Assembly (NCBI GenBank): GCA_024760905.1
Contig: CM045750.1
Span: 20,664,419-20,728,418 of the forward strand
DNA: 64,000 bases
Source: Plotosus lineatus
Taxonomy: Eukaryota > Chordata > Actinopteri > Siluriformes > Plotosidae
Reading direction: 5' to 3'
Shown here in pieces: positions 1 through 10,430 of the stretch. A program made the translations under genes and the position numbers. The notes under the pieces were generated by a model. That model did no database searches. It was not told where the DNA came from and was given only the letters and a program-made list of their open reading frames with translations. Position 1 is the stretch's first letter, and each line of letters starts with the position of its first letter.

Positions 1-119
1 GTGCCTGTTTTCAAACAACAATTCTGTTCATAATTGATATAAATAGCAGCATCATTAAAATATTGACATGAATTGAAATTCTCCAGTAATGAGTTGATTT
101 TTTTTTGCCATTTCCAATC

Positions 120-300
120 CTAATAGAAGCATTGGGAAGCCTGGAGCCTATCTCAGTCAACACTATGTTAACACAGTCTACATCCTGGACTGCTCACCAG
201 TTCATAAGGGGGCCCACACACACACACACACACACACACAGAGCGATTTATACTCTCAACCATTAGCAATGTGGAACAGCCAATTAGCCTCATCCACACA
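120..300 (-). repeat. Old SINE-B fragment with (CA)n
   Basis: The minus strand carries the SINE-B order in decayed form: an L2-like tail (CCTATCTCAG...CTGGACTGCTCACCAG), a (CA)13 tract at 215-240, then the remains of the AACAGCCAATTAGCC body block. The (CA)n sits exactly where younger SINE-B copies have a short TG run. Confidence 0.55.
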
Positions 301-699
301 GTTTGGTCAATATCAAATTTAATAATATTTGTAAACATGGTCTTTTTATCTTAGACTTATTTATATGTATCTAGATTTTTGGTTTATTTACCAATACAGC
401 TGACCTGGAAATGCCAGGAGTGCTGAGAGAAAACTGGTGTATAAAACGTAGACATAAATAGAAGCTGCCGAGACAGTGGAAAGTACAAATCAGATTTGTA
501 ATAAGCACCTAGAAATAATATTTATAATATAGTGACACTTATGTATACAAAAATTTACAGTAATTATATCTTGCATTTACTTCATTTTTCCATATTTCAC
601 CATTTTCATTCCCGCTCACAAAACTGGTTTAAAATAATATTTGTGTATTTATAATAATTGATACTTTTAGTCATTGTCTGGGCCACTTATTTGTACTGA
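242..699. other. AT-rich sequence, no feature seen
   Basis: AT-rich single-copy-looking DNA without a convincing open frame, splice pair or recognised repeat. Confidence 0.5.
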
Positions 700-985
700 T
701 ATCGTGGAAAGGCTGAGGCCCATCTCAGCCAACTCCAGGTGAAAACAGGTACACCCTGAACAACTTGCCAGTCCATTACAAGACCCCCCCACCCACAACC
801 TTCACACTTATATTCACACCTATAAGCACCTTGGGACAGTCGGCTAGCCTAATGCACATGTCCTTGGACTATGGGAGTAAACTAGAGTAGCCAGGACTAG
901 AGAACACGAGCATGAGGAGGACATGCAAATTCCAGACGGGACGCCCTCACTGAACCTGGGACTTGAACCTAAAACCTCGTGGCTT
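700..985 (-). repeat. SINE-B, diverged copy
   Basis: Minus-strand SINE-B: L2-like tail (GGCTGAGGCCCATCTCAGCC), an AC-rich middle, the ACAGTCGGCTAGCCTAATG block, and a head reduced to CTGGGACTTGAACCT (B-box side). About 285 bp and well diverged, so an old insertion. Confidence 0.7.
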
Positions 986-1311
986 TAATGATTTTTAGAC
1001 AGCACAGCATTGAGAATCATATGTGTATATTTAGTACAACAGCACGGTATGGCGTGCAATATTACCACATGACAGTTCTATAAAATATAACTGAACACTG
1101 AGTCGCTGACATTTTAGGTACAATATGGCCAAGTATTTATTACCATTGATTTTTTTTTCCTCCAGTAATGAAAATGGTTTCCTATTGAGAGACCACAGCT
1201 GGATAGAGCATCGTGTGTTGCTATGCCAACACAGAGACTGCCTAGAAATCCATAGAAAAGGTTTTAACTGTTTCAGAGTAACGAGATACTGCTAGAAATT
1301 GCTAGAATTGG

Positions 1312-1312
1312 A

Positions 1313-1371
<59 letters not shown>

Positions 1372-1484
1372 TGTGTGTGTGTATATATATATATATGTGT
1401 GTATGTATGTGTACATATATATACACACTCACACACATATATATATATAAAATGTGTATGTATGTATGTATATGTATGTATGTA
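1312..1484. repeat. Compound (TG)n/(TA)n microsatellite
   Basis: Alternating TG and TA runs, ending in TGTA/TATG repeats. Purine-pyrimidine alternation explains the Tyr/Ile/Cys/Val and His/Thr/Tyr/Ile open frames in several phases; none is a gene. Confidence 0.97.
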
Positions 1485-1740
1485 TAAAGTAACCTTGGAT
1501 AGCACCGTGATACAAACAATTAAATGTAGCAGTAAATGTCGGCACTCTTGCAATTATTCTCATTTTATCAAATTCACAGATAAACTAATTGCTGTATATA
1601 TTACAAATAACCCTTCGCCCTTTTCGTTGTTCGAAAAAGATGATGTTAATACGTTTGTATACACAATAAGTTAGTCTTTGTTTATAAACATCTCACATTG
1701 AAAGCATTATAACCACCGATAAGGGACATGAATAAAGCAT

Positions 1741-1967
1741 TCATTCATTTATTCATTTTCTGAATCTTAATTAGGATCGCGAGGAGGCTTGTGCCATCCC
1801 AGCCGACTCTGGGTGAGGGCAAAGTACAGCTCACCAGGCCATCGCAAGGCAGAAACATGCTGACGGCAATGCACATCCTCTTGACGAAAGACAGAAATGG
1901 TTCTTTTACATGAACCGCCCACCACAGGCAGTGAGAGACATGGCCGGACTTTGATAACCCAGATAAG
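1741..1967 (-). repeat. SINE-A, body and tail only
   Basis: Minus-strand SINE-A with the L2-like tail (starting ATTCATTTTCTGAATC), the TGACGGC and GGTTCTTTTACATGAAC body blocks, and GATAACCCAG. The tRNA-like head is missing: the copy stops at the head-body junction. Confidence 0.85.
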
Positions 1968-2269
1968 TGGCATGAATAACAGCACACTGAGGCAGCATCT
2001 GATCGGCTTGCGATCTGGAAAATCATCAATGTTATTATTCATTCATGAGATTTCATTGTTTCTGATTGGTGGTAAGCCATGAAACATTTCTTGGTATTGC
2101 AGCCTTCCCATGGGATAACTGAATTATTTTGTCAATGCAGAGAGATATTTGAATAATTTAGTTTTTATATAGTCCTCATTTTCTCCCGAATTTAGACGGA
2201 ACCAATGACTTCCCGATCACGAGATCACCGCTGACCAAAGAGAGGTGACATGCAGCGCTAGTTACCTGC

Positions 2270-2565
2270 CTCTTTTTGAATTGTGACCCATGCGTATTCC
2301 CAAATTCAGAGGGTAAGCACTTTCTATTCCTTGATGAATGAGCTCATAGATGCCTGTGATTGACTGATGATCGCTGTCGCGACAAGAAAGTGAGCATGAA
2401 CCCCCACCCCACCCCACCCACACCCCCACCCGTGAGAGCATGGCCAATTAGCCCTGATGGAGCCCCGGCCACGGACAGCTGTGGCATCAACCCGGATTCG
2501 AACTTGCAATATCTGGGTTAATATTCATGCAGCTTTTGTCGATGCGCCGCTCAGGAACCCATTTG
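2270..2565 (-). repeat. SINE-D, tRNA-derived repeat
   Basis: The minus strand reads a GGCGCATCGAC head, a B-box-like AGTTCGAATCCGG block, then CCACAGCTGTCC, TTGGCCATGCTCTCAC, a GT-rich run and GCGATCATCAGTCAATCAC. Matching pieces occur at 50082-50265 and 51925-52030, so this is a dispersed family. The head looks tRNA-derived but is not an intact tRNA gene. Confidence 0.65.
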
Positions 2566-2570
2566 AATAA

Positions 2571-3230
2571 TTATTGCACAACTGCCACGTGCAATACATT
2601 AACATGGCTATAAATTTTGCAAATGTTTTTTAAATAATAAAACACTTATAGAATTCAGCTCTCTTATGATTCAGAATTATTCAGTCTCGGAGGGTGTAAT
2701 GACTCTCGACTGATTAATGCGCTATATCAGTCTTTGCCTCTTTCATTAATTGCTTATTATATTATAACGTTTAAATAAAAATGATTGACAGCCACTCCAC
2801 CGTCTGTTGTGGTCACGTAGCATTTAAAAAGTATATTTCATGTGAGTTTCTTTCTGAAAACTTTAAAAAAATGCAGTTAAGGAGCACTCATGCTCATGGT
2901 ATGGAGCTTCCGGCCTCTCGCATGATTAAGGTATATAAAAAATAAACTATAAAAATTGTGATTGAGTTGCTTTTATGTTGAAAACAAAGTACATAATAAA
3001 CCAAATTATTCAGTTCAGGTTCTGTGTCTGTCGCTCAGTTTCAGAGACCATTCAGCAATATCTACCTCATTGTCTGCAAATAACTTCTAATTATCTCTTT
3101 ACGGTGGCGCCTGCCCAGGAGTGGGATGTATTAGGCCGAGTGTGAACAGTGAGTTCTCATAATTGATGTGCTGGAAGTACCGGGAAAGTGTAAAAATAAG
3201 CCGGTGTATGGATCTGAGTGACTTTTACAA
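2571..3230. other. Single-copy AT-rich island, possible conserved noncoding DNA
   Basis: No repeat recognised. 2690-2800 holds GACTGATTAATGCGC, TTCATTAATTGC and AATGATTGACAG, homeodomain-like words close together. No coding frame. Conservation cannot be seen from one sequence. Confidence 0.3.
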
Positions 3231-3233
3231 GTA

Positions 3234-4216
3234 CAGTGGTACCTTGACTTACAAGTGTCCCTCTCACGAGTTTTCCATGATACAAGCTTTGATCCTGCCA
3301 AAAATCTGCCCCATCCAAAGAGAACAATTTTGATTTACGAGCTCTGCTGGGGAAATGGCTTTTCTGAGCCAATCGGCCTCATATTATTCCACGTGTATTC
3401 CTCCGCGCTCCGAGAACACCTTGTGCAGTGCTTCTCAATTATTTTCAGTGACGCCCCGTCTAAGAAAATTTTTTAAAAATTTCATGACCCCCAGCACCCA
3501 GCACACGACTATAAAAAGTGTTTACTGCACGTCATATTGTTTGGTCAGTGCTTTTTCCCTACATCATAGTGAGGCAATGAGCGCACCACTGCCAACTACT
3601 GGAGTGGATGTGCAATTACACTTAATTCTAGTCCAGTATAGCAAAAAAGCATGTTCCCCAGGGTCATACCCCCCCCCCCCCAACACACACACACACAGCA
3701 TCACACCCAAGGAACGCGCGCCCCACTATTTGAGAAGCATTGGCCTTGTGGGAGCTCACCACGAGCCTTTCCTCGCTGGTATTTGTAGCGTGCACACGCA
3801 CAAACTTCTCCTCCTCATCTCTTACACACCACCTCTTGCCTGCCCATGTGACATCTTCCCCACAGTCAATAATCAGAATGGTTAGTTGACCATTGTATGT
3901 ACATTAACATTAATAATAAATAACAAGAAAACAAGTGAAATCAATAAAGTCTTGTTTTATTGTTATTTATTATTACTTATTATTAATGTCAATGTACATG
4001 TATTATTATTATGAAATATTTATGGCTTTTTCATGTTTATCTTTAATATATTAGGTCAAATATACGTGTTTGTGGCAGGTTATATGAGTTTGGGAGGGGT
4101 TGGAACGAATTAATTGAATTTCTGTTATTTCTTCTGGGAGTAGTTGCTTCATTTAACTTTTCGGCTTACGAGCTCACCCTCGGAACGGATTAAATTCATA
4201 AGTCAAGGTACCACTG
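3234..4216 (-). mobile_element. P2 Tigger/pogo-like non-autonomous DNA transposon
   Basis: The ends are inverted: CAGTGGTACCTTGACTTA at 3234 and AAGTCAAGGTACCACTG at 4216. TA precedes the left end; the right TA has decayed. CAGTGGTACCT-type ends with TA duplication are typical of pogo/Tigger elements. There is no transposase. A second copy in the opposite orientation lies at 55967-56466, and both carry a hAT element at the same internal site. An AT-rich palindrome (3895-3995) fills the right half. Confidence 0.85.
3426..3742 (-). mobile_element. hAT MITE nested inside P2
   Basis: Termini CAGTGCTTCTCAATTATTTT and ACTATTTGAGAAGCATTG are inverted repeats. The flanks are 8-bp copies ACCTTGTG (3418-3425) and GCCTTGTG (3743-3750), the 8-bp duplication expected of hAT. 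The interior contains GTTCCCCAGGGTCATAC, shared with hAT pieces at 46.0, 56.2 and 59.4 kb, and a poly-C plus (CA)n run. Confidence 0.85.
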
Positions 4217-5434
4217 TGTTCCATTGTGACGGTTAAAATCACTGTTGTTATTCATCCCCCAAAAATGTCAGGTTTTGTGTCGGTGTTCCTGGTCTGCAGT
4301 GTTAAGTATCCGCCAAAGGTTGATCAACGAAGGACAATCCGTAAACAAGCAAAAGTGTCATGTGTGCCGAAAGCTTTCTGATGTGTGTGCGGGAGTGAAG
4401 CTTAGTTCGTCTGGTCTGATTCCACCGAAGATCTACTGTAGTACAAACGGCTATGATAGAAACTGGCTGTGCTCCGATAGAAAGCAGGCAGAACACTCGG
4501 TGCATTGCAGGTTGCTTTGTAGAGGGGTGTCATACCGCAGACCAGTCCGGTGGTGTTAATGTTTTGGCAGATGAACGTTTGAGTTCTTTGAATGAGGTGA
4601 CGAAATGAATCTGTGTGCATTACATGGAAAAAAAAAATATCCCAGACTGGTTAAGGACTGGGTGAAATTATTTATTTATTTATTATTTATTTGTTCCTTC
4701 TGACATAATTCTTCAGAAAAAAAAAAACAAGAAAATCACTCCTAGTCACAAGCCCTTTGAGTTCTTTCTGAGCTCCGTTTGGTTCAGCTCAGCCGGTGTG
4801 ACCTGGCAGTAGAACGAATTGTCTGATGCCTCATTTATGTCGCCGCCGTTCCTGCACGACCGACTGCAGAGTCAAATCTACAGAAAGTAAATAGGGCCAC
4901 CAGGACAACAACTCGGGTATCACTGCCTGGCTCGCTCTGTGGAAAGTGTATGTATGCAAATAAAGCCGCTTTAATTGTAACTCTGCACAACTCAAGCCCC
5001 ATATGTTCCTTAATTTGACATTTCAATTAGCTTATCCTACAGGGAGGGCTTGATCACCATTATATCATTTTAATCCAGATAATTATGTGTACATGCAATG
5101 CGTTATATTTTATCTCATCAAAATCACCCTGCCAGCCTGACTGAAACCTGGCTCGCGGGAAAGCGCTTTCCTGTGCACTTCCTGTGTTGAAATAACGGCT
5201 GAGATGTTCAAGTCTAGCCTGAGATATTAAATTAAAGGTGAAGATTCTTGCTCTATGTACTGAAAAGATTTTCTTCTCTATTAAACCATTTGTCATGTTA
5301 GTCTTTCATCTGGGAGGCATTGTGTGCACTTTATTTGTGGATTAATTGAAGAGTGAGTCATGTAGATCTGAAAAACTTCATTTGCATACATATGCTCTCC
5401 TTAAACCTGACAAATTAAATGTAGCTGTAAAGGG
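4217..5434. other. Single-copy region with candidate conserved noncoding block
   Basis: No repeat identified. 4800-5040 has the texture of a developmental enhancer: a POU octamer-like ATGCAAAT, then CTTTAATTGTAAC, CCTTAATTTGAC and TTTCAATTAGC. The open frame at 4245-4559 has no splice or family support. Confidence 0.35.
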
Positions 5435-5745
5435 AATGGGGCAGCATGGGGCATAGTGGTTAACACGACCGACCGCCTAACAGCAAGAAGGCCCTGGTAT
5501 GATGAGTCCTGGGCTCAGGATGGGCATTTCTAAGTGGGAACTGTTATCTCTGTGCTTATGTGGGTTTCCTCCGGGCCACTTCCAGCTTCCTGTCTGAAAA
5601 CATTCACATTAGGCTAACTGGCTGTTCTAAACTTTTCCGTGGAAATGTGAGTGAGAATGGTTTTGTGTGTGTGTGTGTGTATGTGTGTGTGTTTTGCCCT
5701 GTGATGGTCAGTGGAGTTGGGGGGGTGATGGGGTGTCAGGGAGAT
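5435..5745 (+). repeat. SINE-B, 3' cut by LINE
   Basis: Head GGGCATAGTGGTTAACACGA, diverged B box, then GTGGGTTTCCTCCGG, ATTAGGCTAACTGGCTG, a (TG)n run and TTTGCCCTGTGATGG. The L2-like tail breaks off where LINE sequence begins. Confidence 0.85.
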
Positions 5746-5754
5746 GTAGTACCT

Positions 5755-6720
5755 TTAGTAGGGGCCATGCCATGTCCTTTTCAGGACTGTGGTCCACCAA
5801 AATATGTTTCAATGATTAGGCTCTTCCATGATGGCATAACAGGACAAGGTCTCTCCAGCAGGAAATTTGTCTGAGACCTTTGAGATCAGCAATGGAGTAA
5901 ATCAGTGCTGTGTCCTCACACCAGTCCTCTCCAACATCTTTACCTGTATTCTGTCCCACGCAGTGGAAGACCCCGAGCAAGGAGTCTACATTCGCTACCG
6001 TCTGGATGGCTCCCTCTTTGACCTGCGTCGACTCGATGCTAAGACCAAGAGCCTTCTCGACCTCATCCAAGAAGTCCTCTTTGCTGACGACTGCTCTCGT
6101 GGCGCATGCTGAATCCCATCTGCAACTGATGCTAGACCGCTTTTCAAAAGCCTCCAAACTGTTCGGCTTAACAATCAGCCTTGGTAAAACTGAGATGCTT
6201 TTCCAATCTGCACCAACAACAAACCCCCAAGCTCCGACAATCGTCATTGAGAACACCCAGCTGAAGAATCTGGAACATTTTAAATATCTAGGAAGCACCA
6301 TCTCCTCCAATGGCTCCTTCGACAAAGAAATTGATGCTCGGATCAGCAAAGCGAGCAAAGCTTTTGGAAGACTCCGAAACAGAGTGCTCAACCAACACAA
6401 CATCCGATTGAGTACAAAATTGAAAGTGTACAATGCAGTGGTCCTCCTCTATGGCTGTGAGACTTGGACACCGTACCGTAAGTACATCAAGAAATTGGAG
6501 AAATTCCACGTGTGCTCTACGTTCCATCCTTGGAATCCGCTGGCAGGACCGCATTACCAATCTTAAGGTCCTGGACCAAGCTCAATCACCAAGCATAGAG
6601 TCCATGCTCATCAGGGCCCAACTGCGATGGGTAGGACATGTCATCTGCATGGAAGAATACTGCTTGACACGGCGCTTGTACAGAGAACTTAGAAAGGAAT
6701 GAGAAACCAAGGTCATCCAA
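5755..6720 (+). pseudogene. Decayed non-LTR retrotransposon, RT C-terminal half
   Basis: Across several frames the strand encodes the second half of a non-LTR reverse transcriptase. In order: SMIRLFHDGI; ETFEISNGVNQ (the usual G-x-R/K-QG motif, here NQC); the catalytic block VLFADDC; LMLDRFSKASKLFGLTISLG (primer-grip region with K-T-E following); FKYLGSTISSNGSFD; KLKVYNAVV; LLYGCETWT; and RWVGHVICMEE near the 3' end. At least two frameshifts and a stop right after FADDC show it is dead. The 5' part (endonuclease and RT fingers) is missing, as is usual for 5'-truncated LINEs. This family differs from both the 13.85-kb and the 57-kb LINEs. The clade is not assigned. Confidence 0.85.
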
Positions 6721-6751
6721 AAAAAGCACCAAAAGGCCTCAGTCAGAGCCT

Positions 6752-7265
6752 GATGCTGAAGATGATGATGCTGAAGATGATGCTGCTGAAGATGATGATG
6801 AAGACGAACATGATAATGATGATGATGAAGATGATGATGATGATGATGCTGATGAAGATGATGATGCTGCTGATGAAGATGATGATGCTGCTGATGAAGA
6901 TGATGATGCTGCTGATGAAGATGATGCTGCTGATGAAGATGATGCTGCTGCGGAAGATGATGCTGCTGCGGAAGATGATGCTGCTGCGGAAGATGATGAT
7001 GCTGCGGAAGATGATGATGCTGCGGAAGATGATGATGCTGCGGAAGATGATGATGCTGCGGATGAGGACGCTGCTGCTGCTGATGATGATGAAGATGATG
7101 AGAAGATGGTAAGATGATGATGATGATGATGAGAAGATGGTAAGATGATGATGATGATGATGATGAAGATGGTAAGATGATGATGATGATGATAAAGATG
7201 ATGATTATAAAGATGAAGATGATGATGATGATCATCATCATTATCATCATCATCATCATCATCAT
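6752..7265. repeat. GAT/GCT/GAA trinucleotide array, about 510 bp
   Basis: Degenerate triplet array. The left half has 18-21-bp higher-order units (GATGAAGATGATGCTGCT and variants); the right half is simpler GAT/ATC. All phases stay open, giving Asp/Glu/Ala, Met/Lys/Leu, or on the other strand Ser/Ala, His and Ile runs. It joins the LINE to its left and the LINE 3' end to its right, whose (GAT)n tail it probably expanded from. Confidence 0.92.
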
Positions 7266-7466
7266 CATCTTCGCAACCGAAGCAGTGAGGTCCAGACGTC
7301 CTTTTCTCCATTCACTTCCTCCAGATCTGGGGGACACCGTGGCGTTCCCAGACAAGCTGAGAGACATAGTCCCTCCAGCGTGTTCTAGGTCGACCCTGGG
7401 GTCTTTTCCCAGCTGGACATGCCCAAAACCCCATACCAGGGAGGCGTTCGTATTCCACACCAAGGA
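7266..7466 (-). pseudogene. 3' end of a LINE with (GAT)n tail
   Basis: Matches the LINE 3' end at 57004-57200 closely (for example GAGAGACATAGTCCCTCCAG and GACACCG followed by GGCG in both). On the minus strand it ends just before (GAT)n. The coding remnant corresponds to the WRDYVSRLVWDRLGVPP region of the other copy, here frameshifted. Confidence 0.85.
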
Positions 7467-7469
7467 AGT

Positions 7470-8679
7470 ATTCAGGGAAATACTTTATAATTTTTTATTT
7501 TTACATCATAACATCTCCCTGTTTATTTTTCCTGTTAATTGATTTAAAGTTGGCACACATTATCAGAATATATAACGGAATGTGTAACCTTTTCCTGTCT
7601 CCATGTTTTTAACACGTCTTCCCAGGCGGATGTTAACCGAACATATGGTACAACCCAAGCAAGCTCGGCGACTCCATTCCGCGAGCGCTTTTTGTTATTT
7701 ATTTCAAATTGCAATCTAGTAAGTGAAAGCGCCTGTGACAAATTTGTTGGTTTGAGACGGACGCAGAGGGCTCGAGTAATTTGTAAATTGCACTAATCAA
7801 ACAGATTGCAGCCGGCAGGTTCCTTACAGTAGCCTCTCGCTCCCAGAGTTCATTACCGTAATGAAAGGTGGAGCGACACGGCTTCCTACCGCGATCTACC
7901 ACCCACAGATCCCCACTGGGTGCCCATGATCCGTCATTTATTTCTCATTTGCATTCACCTCTGTATGCCCCCTGAAGAGGACAACTAGCTCAGGAGGACT
8001 GACTACGTCCTCAAACAAAAATATACACGTCTATTGTCTCTTTGCTATTTTTTTATCCAGTTTGAACAATTTCCTGAGGAAGAATAAGATTTCACGTTCT
8101 TGACGACGCACGCGTTACCGAAACAATCTTTATACAAAGGAAACGATCTCCAGTGTTTATATCAATGAATGATGTAATAAGGTTATACTGTATATTTATA
8201 AAGATTGTCCCAGGTTTGACAACATAGCATCGCTAACACAATATTGGAAGCGAAGCTGTAAAGCCAGTGTTCATCAGTGTCAGGGGAAGAGGGGGAGTGT
8301 TCCTGCATCCATATGGTGCTTCAACTCACCAGTCTGTCACCTAACACCTTTGCCAACAGACTCCATCCGCTCACAGTCACCGCTACATTATCATCGCCTA
8401 CGTCTTCATTATCCTGCAGTACCGCTGCATTTGTTCCCGTATTAGCATGGAAAAGGAAAATGATTTCAAACAGCCTACTGAGAGACATTTTTACATGATG
8501 TCTTCTGAGATGATAAGTCATCAGTTTAAAAATAAGCCAGACATTAAACAAAAAAATTGTAAATACATAGTAAATAATTGCTCTGTCGAAATAAAATACA
8601 TTTAAATAATAATAAATAATCTTGAATTAATTATCTGTGGTGGTGAAAATAATAATAATAAAAAAAAAGTAGTCATTTA
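7470..8679. other. Single-copy region with candidate conserved noncoding block
   Basis: No repeats recognised. 7640-7960 is balanced in composition and has closely spaced AT words (AATTTGTTGG, GTAATTTGTAAATTGC, CACTAATCAAACAG) between GC-richer stretches. No credible exon. Confidence 0.35.
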
Positions 8680-9345
8680 TTTATTTGCTGAACCACTTAA
8701 ACATACTAGAAAAAAGGGGAAGCCAGAGCCTATCTCAGCCGATTTTAGTTGAAGGTACATAAATCAATTGCACAACCATTTATACTCACACTTACACTGC
8801 CACTTACACTTAGGGGATGATTTCAAACAGCAGTTAGAATGAATTGTATGTGTTTGGGTGGTGGGAGAAAACCAGAGTACCCAGAGGAAACTCGGACTTC
8901 TTCTTTTCCTTTCGGATTTTTCCCTTTCTCAAGGGTCGCCACAGCGAATCATTTGATCCGCATGTTTGATTTGGCGTAGGTTTTTACGTCGGATGCCCTT
9001 CCTGACACAACCCTTTAGCAAGGGGCAGAAACAGGCTGACGGCTTTGCAGCTCCTCTTTCCGAAAGTCAGCAATGGTTCTTTTACATGAACCTCACACCA
9101 TAGACAGTGAGAGACAAGGCTGGCCTTTGATAACCCAGTGAGCTGCACTGGAGGGGACAGTGACAACCTTGTCGAGAGTGGGACTCGAACCTCCAACCTT
9201 AGGATCAGCGATCCAGCACCCTTTACCACCAGGCCACCACTGCCACCCCAGACGAAACTCGGACAAGAACAGGAAATACATGCAAACGTCACACAGAAAC
9301 CCCCAAACCGAACCCGGAACACGAACCTTGCTGTAGGAACATGTG
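8680..9345 (-). repeat. SINE-B split by a SINE-A insertion
   Basis: Left part 8680-8897 (tail and body, TTGCTGAACCACTTAAAC...CCAGAGTACCCAGAGG), right part 9249-9345 (body and head side). They are the two halves of one minus-strand SINE-B, separated by the SINE-A at 8898-9248. Confidence 0.88.
8898..9248 (-). repeat. SINE-A with RTE-type tail, 16-bp target duplication
   Basis: Minus-strand order: head (GGCAGTGGTGGCCTGGTGG, CTGGATCGCTGATCC, GGTTCGAGTCCCACTC as B box), body (TTATCAAAGGCCAG, GGTTCATGTAAAAGAACC, GCAAAGCCGTCAGCC), then tail (GGAAGGGCATCCGAC, TGGCGACCCTTGAG, AAAGGAAAAGAAGAA). Direct repeats CAGAGGAAACTCGGAC (8882-8897) and CAGACGAAACTCGGAC (9249-9264) flank it, proving insertion by target-primed reverse transcription. 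Confidence 0.93.
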
Positions 9346-9428
9346 CTACAGGGGAGTAATCACACTACAGGTGTGAACTGGATGGGAGTTTTTTGTGAAT
9401 TTTGAAATTTGCGTCGTAATGTTTTGCG

Positions 9429-9681
9429 ATGGGCGGCACTGTGGTGTAGTGGTTAGCACATCCTCCTCACAACAGCTTCCTGGGTTCTCCGGTTTCCTCC
9501 CACAGTCCAAAAGCATCGGCTGTTCTAAATCACCCCTAGGTGTGTGTGTGTGTGTGTTGGCCCTGCGATGGCCTGGCAAAGTGTCCAGGATTTACCTACC
9601 CCACTCTCGCCCGGAGTCGGCTGAGCTGGGTACCAGCCTCCCTGTGACCCAAATTAGGATTAAGCGGTTCAAAAAATGAAT
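9429..9681 (+). repeat. SINE-B, internally shortened, 12-bp target duplication
   Basis: Head GGCACTGTGGTGTAGTGG, TTAGCACATCCTCC, shortened body with TCCGGTTTCCTCCCACAG, (TG)n, then L2-like tail ending GGATTAAGCGGTTC. Flanked by TAATGTTTTGCG at 9417-9428 and 9682-9693. Confidence 0.93.
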
Positions 9682-9776
9682 TAATGTTTTGCGGCTTAAT
9701 AATAACATGACAACTTTCAACTGATTTGTGATTAATTTGCAGTTGGTTTGTGGACGTTCCTTGAAAAAATAAAATG

Positions 9777-9891
9777 TGCCTTGCGATGGTCTGGTGAGCT
9801 GTCCAAGGTGTAGCACGCCCTCGCCCGGATTGAGCGGAAATGGGACCCTGAGTCGGATTCAGTAGTTTAGAAAATGAATGAATTAATGGTG
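9777..9891 (+). repeat. L2-like SINE tail fragment
   Basis: CCTTGCGATGGTCTGGTGAG to GTTTAGAAAATGAATGAAT, the tail block shared by SINE-A and SINE-B, with no head. Confidence 0.75.
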
Positions 9892-10215
9892 GATGTCCCA
9901 AAACTTACTCAAATGTTCCACGTGGAAATCTCCAACATGTCATTATTTCTTTTCTTTTTTTTTCCTCTCTGAAAAAAATGAATAATTTGAGAGCAAAGCG
10001 ACAACTTTGTGACCTTCTCATGACATGTGCGAACCATTTGAGAAGAATTTGAGACTACCCTGCGTCAGAACATCTATTTGAAGCGTTCTCAGAAATTTCA
10101 AACCTGATTGAAAGGTTTTTGGGGGGGTTTTTTTGTGATGAGTTCATGAACCAGCCAATCAAAATGAAACGCCGGGAATGTTGTGCGGCAAATTTGAGAA
10201 TATTTATAAATAAAT

Positions 10216-10420
10216 AGAGGCAGCTTCATCTTCCGCAGCAGAATCTTCCGCAGAGGCATCATCTTCATCAGCAGCATCAACTTCATCAGCAGCATCAACT
10301 TCATCAGCAGCATCAACTTCATCAGCAGCATCATCTTCATCAGCAGCATCATCTTCATCAGCAGCATCATCTTCATCAGCAGCATCATCTTCAGCAGCAT
10401 CATCTTCAGCAGCACAAACC
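10216..10420 (-). repeat. Acidic-codon 18-bp repeat array, inverted relative of 6.75-kb array
   Basis: On the minus strand about ten 18-bp units GATGAAGATGATGCTGCT (with a GTT variant), encoding Asp-Ala-Ala-Asp-Glu-Asp/Val units, bounded by GCTGCTGAAGAT units on one side and CTGCGGAAGAT units on the other. The same three variants occur in the same order at 6752-7070 on the plus strand. Confidence 0.85.
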
Positions 10421-10430
10421 TGGTGGTCTT

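Noticed and set aside
1292..1674. Several Tyr/Ile/Val/His-rich frames
   Set aside because: TG/TA microsatellite read in different phases.
5816..6433. 205-aa minus-strand frame
   Set aside because: Antisense shadow of the decayed LINE.
6582..7463. 293-aa open frame with His/Ile/Ser runs (minus), and similar 190-aa and plus-strand frames
   Set aside because: Translation of the GAT array and LINE end in alternative phases; repeats without stop codons stay open by composition.
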